Below, in pieces: positions 23,168 to 33,702 of a stretch of 64,000 nt of DNA; within the stretch, counting starts at the first letter, position 1; the number at the start of each line of letters is the position of its first letter. Position numbers and translations under genes: made by a program. This DNA comes from Berberis thunbergii (lineage: Eukaryota > Streptophyta > Magnoliopsida > Ranunculales > Berberidaceae). Location of the stretch: the NCBI GenBank assembly GCA_003290165.1, contig QNQO01006937.1, forward strand, positions 1 through 64,000. The letters run 5' to 3'. Below the pieces are notes generated by a model. The model had not been told where the DNA came from, ran no database searches, and saw nothing but the letters and a program-made list of their open reading frames with translations.

Positions 23168-23630
23168 GTCCTGATTAGACGAAGGAAATGGCGATGTCGA
23201 TGTCGATGGTGAGATCTGGATTCCAGGCTGCTCTTCGAAGAAGCGGAAGGAGTTGTGCTCCATGCACCATTTTGGCCTTCTACAACTTGTCAAAGGGTCA
23301 TCCCCACTTCGAAGAGCCTCCTGCGTACCCTTATTTGCATATCAGGAACAAGGAGTTCCCATGGGGTCCAGATGGTCTTTTCGAGGTTAAACACCATGAT
23401 CATTAGCTTCAAAATGACAGGAGCACATTTTCTGTGGCTTTTTTTAGAAGTCTTTATTCCCGTGACAAAATTGTTGTGTGTTCCATTTGTCTTTCCTTTA
23501 ATAAGGTTTGATGTCTTGTGACAAGAAATTTACATGGTTTATTCATGGATTTCACTACAATTATTCTTGAGTTCCAATGACTATTACTATGAAAAACCAA
23601 CATATTTTCTCAAAAAAAAAAAAAAAAAAA
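23168..23630 (+). pseudogene. COX6A: COX6a processed pseudogene (retrocopy)
   Basis: An intron-free copy of the nuclear gene for mitochondrial cytochrome c oxidase subunit 6a. The frame 23188-23406 starts MAMSMSMVRSG and contains AFYNLSKGHPH, PPAYPYLHIRNKEFPW and GPDGLFEVKHH, the conserved C-terminal half of plant COX6a. It has a 3' UTR and a 19-nt poly(A) tail (23612-23630), and is flanked by AATCTTATTGATCAA (23153-23167, and overlapping the tail at 23630-23644). These are hallmarks of LINE-mediated retroposition. At 73 codons it is shorter than the usual family size of about 100, apparently through an in-frame internal loss before CTILAFYN. It sits inside viral copy B1. Confidence 0.93.
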
Positions 23631-23644
23631 ATCTTATTGATCAA

Positions 23645-24948
23645 ATCAATAAAACAAATTAGCACAATTAACACTCAATTGTCTCGAATCAACAAAATCA
23701 TCCTCAATCTCAAATAATATTAATGTTCTATCCCAATTATTAGATACTGAAGAAAAATCTGATTCACAACCCCAAATGATTTCAAAATTAGCAAATAGGT
23801 CAATCCCTTCAACATAAAAAACCACACCATTACCATCTACAATATACTATTACCCAAGATCTTCCTTCCCAAACCTGCAATTCGAAGAAAATGGACAAAC
23901 AGTTGCATCTCACTATTTCACTAATTTAATTTATGTGTGGAATATAGATAGACAAGGTGAGAAAAACATTGTAGATACAACTCTAGAAATAACAATGTTA
24001 GCCTCGGCCATAAGAATGAAGGCAAATATGACAATCAAATAGTAAAAATAATCATTGTTGGTTTTGTTGGGCAATTAAAAGGATGGTGGGACTACTATCT
24101 AAACCAGCAAGAAAAATATAATATTATCAATACTATCAAAATAGACCAATTAGGTCAACAAATCAAAACTAAAAGTGGCAAAACCATATTTGATTCTATT
24201 CCAACCCTCATCTTTGCAATACTTAAACACTTTATAGGTGATCTAATTCACTTTCAAGAAAAATCAAAAGAAATCATTATAAATTTAATATGTCCAACAC
24301 TCCAAGATTTTAGATGATACAAAAACATGTTCTTATCAAAGGTTATGATTAGGATAGATGCCAATAGTCATTTTTGGAAAGAAAAATTTCTTTCTGGACT
24401 CCCTTCAACTTTCGCTGAAACAATTAGACACAATCTTAAGCTTTGATTCAATTGATCAATCCCATATAACAATCTCACTTATGGTGATTTAATTGCAAAA
24501 TTAAATAAGGTCGCATTAACAATTTGCAATGATCTCAAACTTAGAGCCCAACTAAAACATCAAACAAAAAGGAAAAAATTAAATTACTTTTGCCAATAAT
24601 ATGGATTCGAACCAATCAAAGCACCATCATCAAAATTAAAAACATCAAGTCAAAATACAAAATAAAAAAAAAACCCACCTACTCAAAACAACCTACTTAT
24701 ATGAAGACATCCTCTAAACCCAATCATTACAAGAAATCACAAACAAAACAACCATACACCAAACCACAAACAAATCAACCAACTTGTTTCAAATGTGGCA
24801 AAACAACAAAAGATTGCAAGATAGAAAGAAAATTCAAAGAATTGTTAGTATCAGATGAACTCAAAAACATGCTTCAGAAGGTACTCATCGAATCTGAATT
24901 CGATTCAGATCACGATGATCCACAACTTTACGATATTCAAACATTATA
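23645..24948 (+). pseudogene. Capsid protein region, B1
   Basis: Viral capsid sequence resumes after the retrocopy. GQLKGWWDYYLNQ (about 24067-24105) is the typical capsid core block of caulimovirids. A zinc knuckle follows near 24787: CFKCGKTTKDCK has lost the spacing and histidine of C-x2-C-x4-H-x4-C. The frame ends in an acidic tail (SDHDDPQLYD). Broken by several stops; mostly deleted in B2. Confidence 0.7.
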
Positions 24949-25399
24949 ATCTGATTCTGATTCATCTTCAAATGATCAAGTTAATACATGTAATTGCAAT
25001 GAAGTTTCATGCATTAATGTAATCTCAAAACAAAAGGAAGCAAGTATTTTATTAGACTTTATTGACAAAATAGACAATCCTCAATTAAAACATTACTATT
25101 TAGTCAAAATAAAGGATTTAATAGGCAAACAATAACTAAATTTCACAGACAAACCTTATTATAATATTCAAGAAATCATTAACAGATTCAAATCTCAAAA
25201 CCAAAAGCTACTAACATTACAAGATCTCAAACAAGAAATTTACAATCTCAAAACATAAATTTCTCAACTAAAACAAGAAAATTTACAAATACAAGAATTC
25301 ATATTTCACAATTTTGACCAACAAGACATACCAGAAACATCAAACAAAAGCAAATAAATATTTAAAGAAAAAAAAATACAAAAAATTCCTACAAATGTT

Positions 25400-25730
25400 T
25401 TCACAAATCAAATTTTGTAAATGGTATATCAATATCACCTTGATCATTCACAAAGAATTCAAAATCAACACCACTTCATTAATTGATTCTGGTGTAGATT
25501 TAAACCGTGTCTCTCTAAAATTAATCCCCTCAGAGTATTTTGAACAAACAAATGAAAAATTCCACACTGCAAACAATTAACAATTAAATATCAACTATAA
25601 ATTAACAAATGTTCAAATTTACCATCAACCATTTTACATAAATCAAGAATTCATTGTCAAAATCTAGGACAAGAAATTATCCTAGGAACTCCGTTTTTAT
25701 CAACAATTTACCCATTTCAAACAAGTGATA
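25400..25730 (+). pseudogene. Aspartic protease, B1
   Basis: SLIDSGVDLN (about 25475-25504) is the active-site motif. GQEIILGTPFL (about 25668-25700) is the usual second conserved block of retroviral-type proteases. They lie in different frames, so an indel separates them. Downstream no RT follows. Confidence 0.75.
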
Positions 25731-25995
25731 AAAGAATATCTGCAAAGATTTTAGGAGAAGAAATTTTCTTCCCCTTTCTTTTACAACGAACATCCGATAA
25801 ATTTACAATTTTATAAAAAATTAATCTCCAAGAAATCTCTAATAAAGTCCATATCAAAAACCAATTTAAAATCTTAAATTCGGCCTTGCTAGGTCAAACC
25901 ACATCATTTTACATGAATCAATATTTTCAAAACAAATTTCAATTTTTAAAGATTGCACCATTTAACAATTTTCAAATTTATAGTCTTGCAGCTCA

Positions 25996-26965
25996 ATGGG
26001 ACGATCTCAGTCATTCAACAAAAATTATACTCTCAACAAATCGGAGAAAAATCTTGTTGATGATGTATTGACAGCCTTCAAATCCAACAATCGAACCCAA
26101 ATGAAAGCCTCATTAAAAAGGATATGCAAACAATTATCCAAGGTCAAAAGAAAAAGGCTTGTCAAATCTGACAAATCCAAGGCTCGGTTCATTATGAACA
26201 ATAATGCATTAGCCAGCTCATGCAACTTTGCCTAGTCTAATAGCAATGGCAATCAAAAGCCAAAAGGGCAGGATCGGTCTGATCAGTTACATGATCAACC
26301 CAACAACATGTCACAAAGTGATGTAGATTAAAGCTTAGTTGATTATGTTGAATCAACTAAGAGGATGTCGCATGAATGGACCAAGAGTAATTGGTTACAT
26401 TTTAATGAGCCTATCAATAACAAAGCATTGGAGGAATCCGAAGTGACAATTTTTACTAATTTTTATGGCAAAAATGGTTTCTCTCATTGCTAATACAGAT
26501 CCAAAAGAAAATGCATATTTATATGAAATGGGGTTCGTTGGCAGAATCCTATCAAAATTTCCAGAGGACCTTTACTGGTGTCTTCCATTTCTCAAGAAAA
26601 TTGTCAGAAATCTCGCGCACATGGTGTATCAAGGCACTGACGAAAATGAAATCAAGATGATTGCTACTCCACCCGGATGGATCAAAAAAATTTATAAAGA
26701 CTTGTTCTTTCTAGGGTACAAGATTTTAATTCTCAAGAATTTCAAAACAAAAATTTCAAAATTTCCTTATCAATACAAATCTCTTTCTAAATTAGAAGAT
26801 CAAAGAGCTAAATCAATTATGGACTTCAATATTCAAACCAATCAGAACAAAGGTATTGAAGTTCTTGCTGACAGATACAAGACTTTAATCTTCAGTACTC
26901 GAAGCAATCCTTATGTGGTAGAATATACATTTTTCTATCAACATTTGATCAAAAACAAATATTAG
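25996..26965 (+). pseudogene. B-type-specific ORF, function unknown, B1
   Basis: Two frames, 25996-26235 (79 codons, MGRSQSFNKNYTLN...) and 26465-26965 (166 codons, MAKMVSLIANTDPK...), join into one stretch with a frameshift or stops between them. The first half is Lys/Arg/Ser-rich; the second has mixed hydrophobic blocks (LYEMGFVGRIL, YWCLPFLKKIVRNLAHMVYQ). It occupies the place of RT-RNase H and is conserved in B2 (31257-32216) but absent from the A copy. I recognise no domain. Confidence 0.5.
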
Positions 26966-27414
26966 ACTTAGCTTTCCAAACAACCAAGTACCTCGAGAAA
27001 CTATAACAACAAAGACCTATTCAAAATCACCATCAATATCTTATCCAAAGAAATCTCTGATACTGATGGTTTTACCAATCTCAAAGCAAAACCCATCAAT
27101 TCCAAATTTAATAATGGACAAGTTCATTCACAAGTCAATTTCCACCAAATTTTACCAAATTATCATTGTCACAACCATTACCATTCCACCAACCCATCCC
27201 TCTCAAACCATGACTTTACCATATCCTGACCCAAATGTCCACATCCAACCATCAATAACGTCATAACCATCAAAATGCATCAAAAGTGCACTCCACCCAA
27301 CCTAAGTTCTTATGCATCTTGCCAAAACAATCTCAATCAATGCCTAACACACTCATCCAAAACTACAATAATGGTGTCCCTCAATTATCAAGGAATCCAA
27401 TGCTTCACCAAGGC

Positions 27415-27421
27415 TATAAAA
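27415..27421 (+). promoter_or_regulatory. Viral promoter TATA box, B1
   Basis: TATAAAA lies in the promoter block shared with A and B2. Downstream come AATAAAA (about 27605) and the repeat leading to the next primer site. Confidence 0.6.
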
Positions 27422-28224
27422 ACAAGAAGACTCAAGAGTTCAAAGCATCTTTCGAAATAGCCTTTCAGTCATCACATAGCCTCTCTGATTCCCAATCTTT
27501 TGTATATCCTATTCAAAGCTGCTGTACTTAGTTTTCAAGTTTCATTTCCAATAATTCTGTAAGTGTTTCAAGTTTATTTCAGTATTCTGTATTTCAATTT
27601 CCTTCAATAAAATTGTATGCTTTTAATCATCATGTATCTAGGCTAAATTTTCAATAAGGGATTAGACATTGCTATTACTATTGCTTTATCTCAGGCACTC
27701 ACATATAAACTATAAATTATTTTTGATAACATTTGCCACAAATTTGTAGTCCTGGGTAACTTCTGGTATTAGAGCCACATGTCTAGCATTTTTTTGGGGG
27801 AATAGTGGTTAACCAAGGGTAACGTTGGTAGACGAAAGTCTCTGGGGAAACCCTTGAAGTCTATATGTTGGTAAACGAAGTCTGTTGACAGAGTCTCTGG
27901 GGGAAACCCTTGCAGTCAAGCATTGGTAGGTGTCTCAGGCTTGTAGCTAGTGTTGGTCAGCCGTGGATACCCTTTGTTACCGTGGTAGGCGCTGTTGTTG
28001 GGTGTAGGTGGTCCCGCTTAGTGGTCTCGTATATGATGGTCCAGTTTGAGTTGAAACCATTACTCTCGTATGAAAATATGTTGTCCAAGTGCCTTATGTG
28101 TTTAAGATTACTCATTCTTCATCCTTCAGACTAAGAATAACATGTATAATTTATGATTTAAATGCAAAGTACTTAAAGTGGAACAAGAGTAGCAACAATA
28201 GCTAGATCCTTAGCCTTTTAAAAC

Positions 28225-28734
28225 ATGTCTCTTTTATCTAAGTTTACTCATTTTTCATCTTCTAGAAACAAGGCAAAATAACTAATTTATAGCTTAAAAT
28301 GTCAAGTTTCAGAAATAGAAAATAATTACATCAATTGTCAGTTCTTGAAATTCCAGAAGACAAAACCATCAATTTTTAATCTACAATCCATCTTTAATCA
28401 ACAAACTGAACAAATCATCAAAGTCGTACAAGATACTTTACCTTTAGGCCAAACTCAAGAACCAATCCACTTGTTCACTCTAGAAAAGTTGAAAGAACAC
28501 ATACAAAAACAATTCAACTATACCCACATCGGATTAATTCAAGTAGGAATCAAGCCTCTTACAATAATAGGTTTAGATGCTTCTGCTCTGATTTGTCTCA
28601 GAGACCGCAGACACAACAAATTCCAAGACTCTCTCCTACGTATAGTAGAAACATCCCTAGGTTTAGGATCAATCTATTTCAATTTTTATCCCAATTTTAC
28701 TATATCACTTAATGACAAATGTCATAGTCATTAA
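28225..28734 (+). pseudogene. Movement protein, B2
   Basis: Starts at ATG 28225 like B1. The open part, 28345-28734 (129 codons), carries HIGLIQVGIKPLT, LICLRDRRHNKFQDSLL and YFNFYPNFTISLND, the movement protein core. It ends at a stop just before a palindromic AT-rich block that replaces the B1 sequence. Confidence 0.78.
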
Positions 28735-28860
28735 GTCACAGTCCCAGACTATTAAATGACAATTTAAAGTCATTAAAGACTTTAAATGACATTTTTAAGT
28801 CATTAAATGTCAATTTTACTATATCACCTCATTTGTCATTAAGTCATAGTCACTTAATAT
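28729..28860. repeat. AT-rich hairpin-forming block in B2
   Basis: Self-complementary modules TTAAAGTCATTAA / GACTTTAAATGAC and repeated AAGTCATTAAATG can pair over much of the block. The corresponding place in B1 (about 22030-22170) lacks it. Confidence 0.65.
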
Positions 28861-28959
28861 CCAATCAAACAAAAACAAAACAAATGTCATAGTCCCAAAG
28901 ACTATTAAATGAGATCAAGTCACTTTTCCAAGTTCATGGCAAGTTCAAACCGGACTAAG

Positions 28960-29540
28960 GCCTCCTCCACCAAGTGAATTGTCTCAAATCGTCTCTCATG
29001 ATGATAGAACTGTTGAATTATACTTTACATCCACCGGGAGAACCAAACTGGCAATAGATACTCTTCAATTGCCAAGAGCTTCAACTTCTTATAGAACAAC
29101 ACCTCAAACATTAGGAAGAAAATCTATCACGAATATAGATATAACAAAATTACAAAAAAATTGACAATATCCTCAAATCCCTCAACCAATCTATACAAAT
29201 GATCAATAATTTGAAATAGAGCATCAAGTTAATTGAAAATCACCAACTCCATCAAAAATGGGAAACCCATCCAAAATTTACATGATAACAAGAGAATTCA
29301 AGTTAGACAAGGATTACATTAGGCAAGAATATGAGCAACCATATAATGAAAACAAAAGAAATCAATTTTTCCAAAACCATCAAACTCATTAACAAAGAGT
29401 ACACTTAGGAGAACTCTTTATCAATTTTGTGAACAATTCCAAGTCAATTACCATTTCTTTGATTGGTATGAAAACAATTCTTCAAAAGGTTTAAATGTTA
29501 TAACAAATACAAAATACTTGAAAACTTAAAGGCAATATAA
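28960..29540 (+). pseudogene. Polyprotein middle region, B2
   Basis: Matches B1 22290-22865: SQIVSHDDRTVELYFTS, TNIDITKL, and further on HFFDWYENNSSK near 29450. Frameshifts and stops interrupt it. The SINE follows. Confidence 0.55.
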
Positions 29541-29550
29541 TCACATAATC

Positions 29551-29854
29551 TTTTTTTTAAAGATTTTTTTATTGGGTCATTGACCATTTTTATTTATTTA
29601 TCAATCCATGCCCGAAGGCTACATGACTGACCCTATAGGGTAAACCAAACCCCGAAGGCTACAATATTGTTGCCATATCCCCGTAGCCTCCATCTAAGCA
29701 GATGCATTCAATACCCGAAGGCTTATCAATGACGGAGCAAATGTGCTCCTAATAATCGGACGAAAACTCACAAAATCCTTACTGGTGAGTCTTGAGCCCG
29801 TGACCTCTCACAAGAAGAGTGGATGTCCGACCAACTAAGCTACAATTAGTGGAC
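29551..29854 (-). mobile_element. tRNA-derived SINE
   Basis: About 304 bp in - orientation. Read on the - strand it starts with a tRNA-like head: an A box (TAGCTTAGTTGG, complement of 29831-29842) and a B box-like GGTCACGGGCTCAAGAC (complement of about 29788-29804). It ends in an A-rich tail (T-run at 29551). It is flanked by AATCACATAATC (29539-29550) and AATCACAGAATC (29855-29866). B1 has the uninterrupted site at 22862-22873. Three copies of CCCGAAGGCT lie inside. Confidence 0.88.
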
Positions 29855-29887
29855 AATCACAGAATCCAAAATACCCCTACTGGAACA

Positions 29888-30260
29888 AATATGTTACAAA
29901 GCTCAAGGCACAAAAGTTCTAGCCTCCCCAATCAAACATGTCAGTCAAATTGATTCAAAACAAGTGCAATATGGAATAGAAAAAATCATAGAACATAACA
30001 ATTACACAAATATACTTTTACACACAATAGGTCAACATGTAGTTAATGATAAAACTTCAAATCTTCAAGAGTCGATAAACCCTCCAAAACCAACTCCATA
30101 TTTCAAACTTGCAACAATTGACAAAGGGACAATTTCATCTCATGCCAATCTTATTGATCAAATCAATAAAAAAATTAGCAAGTCTTTTATTAGACTTTAT
30201 TGACAAGTTAATACATCAATACATGCAACTGCAATGAAGTTTCATGCATTAATGTAATCT
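29888..30260 (+). pseudogene. Capsid-region remnant with deletion junction, B2
   Basis: Follows B1 up to ATTAGCA (30180). Then come about 25 bp of sequence whose B1 counterpart is at 25041-25066, then sequence matching B1 from 24978. About 1313 bp of capsid (B1 23665-24977) are missing. The site of the COX6a insertion in B1 is intact here (30147-30161). Confidence 0.7.
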
Positions 30261-30639
30261 AAAAAAAATGAAGCAAGTATTTTATTAGACTTTTTTGACA
30301 AAATAAAGAATCCTCAATTAAAACAGGGATATTTAGTCAAAATAAAGGATTTAATAGGCAAGCAAGAACCAAATTTCACAGACAAACCTTATTATAATCT
30401 TAAAGAAATAATTAACAAATGAAAATCTCCAAACCAAAAGCCACTAACATTACAAGATCTCCAACAAGAAATTAACAATCTCAAAAACGAAATTTCTCAA
30501 CTAAAACAAGAAAATTTACAAATACAAGAATTCATATTTCACAATTTTCACCAACAAGACATCCAAGAAACATCAAGCAAAGGCAAATAAATATTTCAAG
30601 AAGAAACTAAAAAAAACCAAAAAATTCTTACTAATATTT

Positions 30640-30970
30640 TCACAAATCAAATTTTGTAAATGATATATCAATATCACCTTGATCATTCACAAATAATATA
30701 AAATCAACACCACTGCATTAGTTGATTCTGGTGCATATTTAATTTGTGTCTCCTTAAGCTTAATCCTTTCAGAGTATTTTGAACAAACAAATGACAAACT
30801 CTACACTGCAAACAATTAACAATTAAAGATCAACTACAAATTAACAAATGTTCAAATTTACCATCAACCATTTTACATCAATACAAAATTCACTGTCATA
30901 AAAAATCTAGGACAAGAAATTATCCTAGGAACTCCATTTTTTTGTCAACAATCTACCCATTCCAAACAAG
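30640..30970 (+). pseudogene. Aspartic protease, B2
   Basis: ALVDSGAYL at about 30716-30742 is the active-site motif with the second Asp region changed. GQEIILGTPF follows near 30910. Same layout as B1. Confidence 0.7.
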
Positions 30971-31256
30971 TGATAAAGGAATATCTGCAAAGATTTTAGG
31001 AGAAGAAATTTTCTTCCCGTTCATTTTACAACAAACATCCAATAATTTGACAATTTTACAAAAATAATTAATCACCAAGGAATCTCCAACAAAGTCCATA
31101 TCAAATTCCAATTTAAAGTCTTCAATCCGGCCTTGGTAGGTCAAACCAATTCATTTTACATGAATCAATATTTTCAAAACAAATTTCAATTTCCAATTTT
31201 CAAAGATTGCACCATTTAACAATTTTCAAATTGATAGTCTTGTAGGTCAATGGGAC

Positions 31257-32216
31257 GATCTCAGTCATTCAGCAAAAACTATACTCTCAACAAATCGGAG
31301 AAAGATCTTGTTGATGATGTATGGACAACCTTAAAATCCAACAATCGAACCCAAATGAAAGCCTCATTGAAAAGACTATGAAAACAATTATCCAAGGTCG
31401 AAAGAAAAATGTCTGTCAAATCTGACAAATCCAAGGCTCGGTTCATTATGACCAATAATGTATTAGGTAGCTCATGCAACTATTCCTAGTCCAATAACAA
31501 TGACAATTAAAAGCCGAAAGGACAATATTTGTCTGATCAGTCAAATGATCAACCCAACAACATGTCACAAAATGATGTAGATTAAAGCTTTAGTTGATTA
31601 TGTTGAATCAACCAAGAGAATGTCTCATGAATGGACCAAGAGTAATTGGTTACATTTTAATGAGCCTATCAATAGCAAAGCAATGGAGGAATCCGATGTG
31701 ACAACTTTTACTAACTTTTATGGCAAAAATGTTTTCTCTCATTATCAATACAGATCCAAAAGAAAAGGCATATTTCTATGAAATGGGGTTCGTTGGCAAA
31801 ATCCTATCAAAATCTCCAGGGGACCTTTACTGGTGTCCTCCAATTCTCAAGAACACTATCAGAAATCTTGCGCACATGGTGTATCAAGACACTGACAAAA
31901 TTGAAATCGAGATGATTTCTACTCCACCCAAATGGATAAAAAAAAGTCTTGTTCTCTCTAGGGTACAAGATTTTTAATTCTCATGAATTTCAAAACACAA
32001 ATCTTAAATTTTCCTCATCAATACGAATTAAAAGATCAAAGAGCTAAATCAATCATGGACCTCAATATTCAATCCAATCAGAACAAAGGTATTGAAGTTC
32101 TTGCTGACGGATACAAGACTTTAATCTGTAATACCCGAAACAATCCTTATGTGGTAGAAAATACATTTTTCTATCAACATTTGATCAAAAAACAAAATTG
32201 GGACTTGCCTTTCTAA
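31257..32216 (+). pseudogene. B-type-specific ORF, function unknown, B2
   Basis: Second copy of the unrecognised reading frame: GRSQSF at about 31252, then 31720-31977 (MAKMFSLIINTDPK...) and 31983-32216, separated by indels. Large blocks match B1 25996-26965 (LYWCPP, NLAHMVYQDTD, NPYVVENTFFYQHLI). Conservation in two copies shows it was part of the virus, not a chance frame. Confidence 0.5.
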
Positions 32217-32650
32217 ACTGCCAAGTATCTCGAGAAACTATAACAACAAAGACCTATTCAAGATCACCATCAATATCTTATCCAAAGAAATCTCCAATAC
32301 GGATGGTTTCACCAATCTCAAAGCAAAACCCATCAATTCCAAATTCAATAATGGACAAGTCCATTCACAAGTCAATTTTCACCAAATTCCATCAAAATAT
32401 CATTATCACAACCATTATCATTCTACCAGCCCATCTTTTTCAAACCATTACATTGCCATATCTTGGCCCACATGTCAACATCCAACCATCAATAATGTCA
32501 TAACCATCCAAATACACTGAAAGTGCACTCCACCCAACCTCAATTTTTTGCTTCTTGCCAAAACAATCTCAATCAATTCCTAACACACTTATCCAAAACT
32601 ACTATAATGGTGTCCCTCAATAATCAAGGAATCCAATGCTCCACCAAGGC

Positions 32651-32657
32651 TATAAAA
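32651..32657 (+). promoter_or_regulatory. Viral promoter TATA box, B2
   Basis: TATAAAA lies in the same context as at 19570 and 27415. Confidence 0.6.
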
Positions 32658-33039
32658 GCAAGAAGACTCGAGAGTTCAAGGCATCTTTCGAAATAGCCTT
32701 TCAGTCATCACATAGCTACTCTGATCCCCAATCTTTTGTATATCCTTTTCAAAGTTGTTGTATTTAGTTTTCAAGTTTCATTTCGAAGAATTCTGTAAGT
32801 GTTTCAAGTTTATTTTAGTATTTTGTATTTCAATTTCATTTAGTAAAATTGCATGTTTGGGATTAGGCATTGCTGTTACTATTGGTCTATCTCAGGCACT
32901 TACATATAAACTATATATTATCTCTGATAACCTTTTCCACAAGTCTATAGTCCTGGGTAACTTCTGGTATCATGGGGGGGGGGGTTGTAATGAGTTTGTT
33001 CATGTGAGTTTACACGATTAATCAAAGATATAGAATTAG

Positions 33040-33475
33040 TGATAGATGGCCCCTCATTTTGATCAAATTATCCTTAGGAATATGCGGTCCCCTATGGATT
33101 CCGTGGAATTGTACTACATGCAACCAAACACACTCTTAGTGTGAATGGTCTTATGGACCTTAAAAAAGTGTTTCAAGACCATATCACAAGTGTTTCATGT
33201 ATTTAATATTAAATTTTCTTGATGGTTCATGTATTTGTGATCAATGGTGGGTGTTGGACTCCCATGATCATGAAAAAAAAAAAAAAATTGGGGGAGGGAT
33301 GTCCCTTATTTTGATCAAATTATCCTTAAAAATACGTGGTCCCCTATGGATTTCGTGGAGTTGGCCAAACATACTCTTAGTGTGGATAGTCTTATGGACC
33401 TTAAAAAAAAGTGTTCAAGACCATACCACAAATGGTTCATGTATTTAACATTAAATTGTCTTGATGGTGCCTTTC
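33040..33475. repeat. Direct repeat, about 250-bp period
   Basis: Two copies: one starting near 33050 (CATTTTGATCAAATTATCC, GGTCCCCTATGGAT) and one near 33302 (TATTTTGATCAAATTATCC, GGTCCCCTATGGAT), each ending TTCATGTATTTAA and CTTGATGGT. Noncoding, adjacent to the truncated end of B2. Confidence 0.75.
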
Positions 33476-33702
33476 AATGGAAAGTATAACGATAAGTGGT
33501 ATCGATGTAAACATGATTGTATGAAATTTGAATTTGAGTTCGATTTTATTCAAAATTTTGTTTAATAGTACAAATCTAAATCTGTTAAATTGTGATTCAA
33601 TACGAATACAATTCAAAATCAAGTAAGTTTGTAAATTATTAAAAGTTTAAATAAAACCAAATAAACATATGATATATCTTACGGATTCATATTGTAAGAA
33701 TA

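Larger units (their letters stand above)
21077..27763 (+). mobile_element. Endogenous pararetrovirus, B-type copy 1
   Basis: One unit length from primer site to the next primer site: leader, movement protein, middle region, capsid with zinc knuckle, protease, then an unrecognised ORF where RT-RNase H would be expected, then promoter and terminal repeat. It continues head to tail into B2. It carries a 463-bp COX6a retrocopy. Without that insert it is about 6.2 kb. All ORFs are broken. Confidence 0.8.
27764..32972 (+). mobile_element. Endogenous pararetrovirus, B-type copy 2
   Basis: A second B unit in the same orientation, starting at the primer site (27764-27777, one base changed) and ending inside the next primer site at 32972, where TGGTATCA runs into 11 G residues. 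Same order as B1: leader, movement protein, middle region, protease, unknown ORF, promoter. Differences are a SINE insertion, an AT-rich hairpin block after the movement protein, and loss of about 1.3 kb of capsid sequence. Confidence 0.8.
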
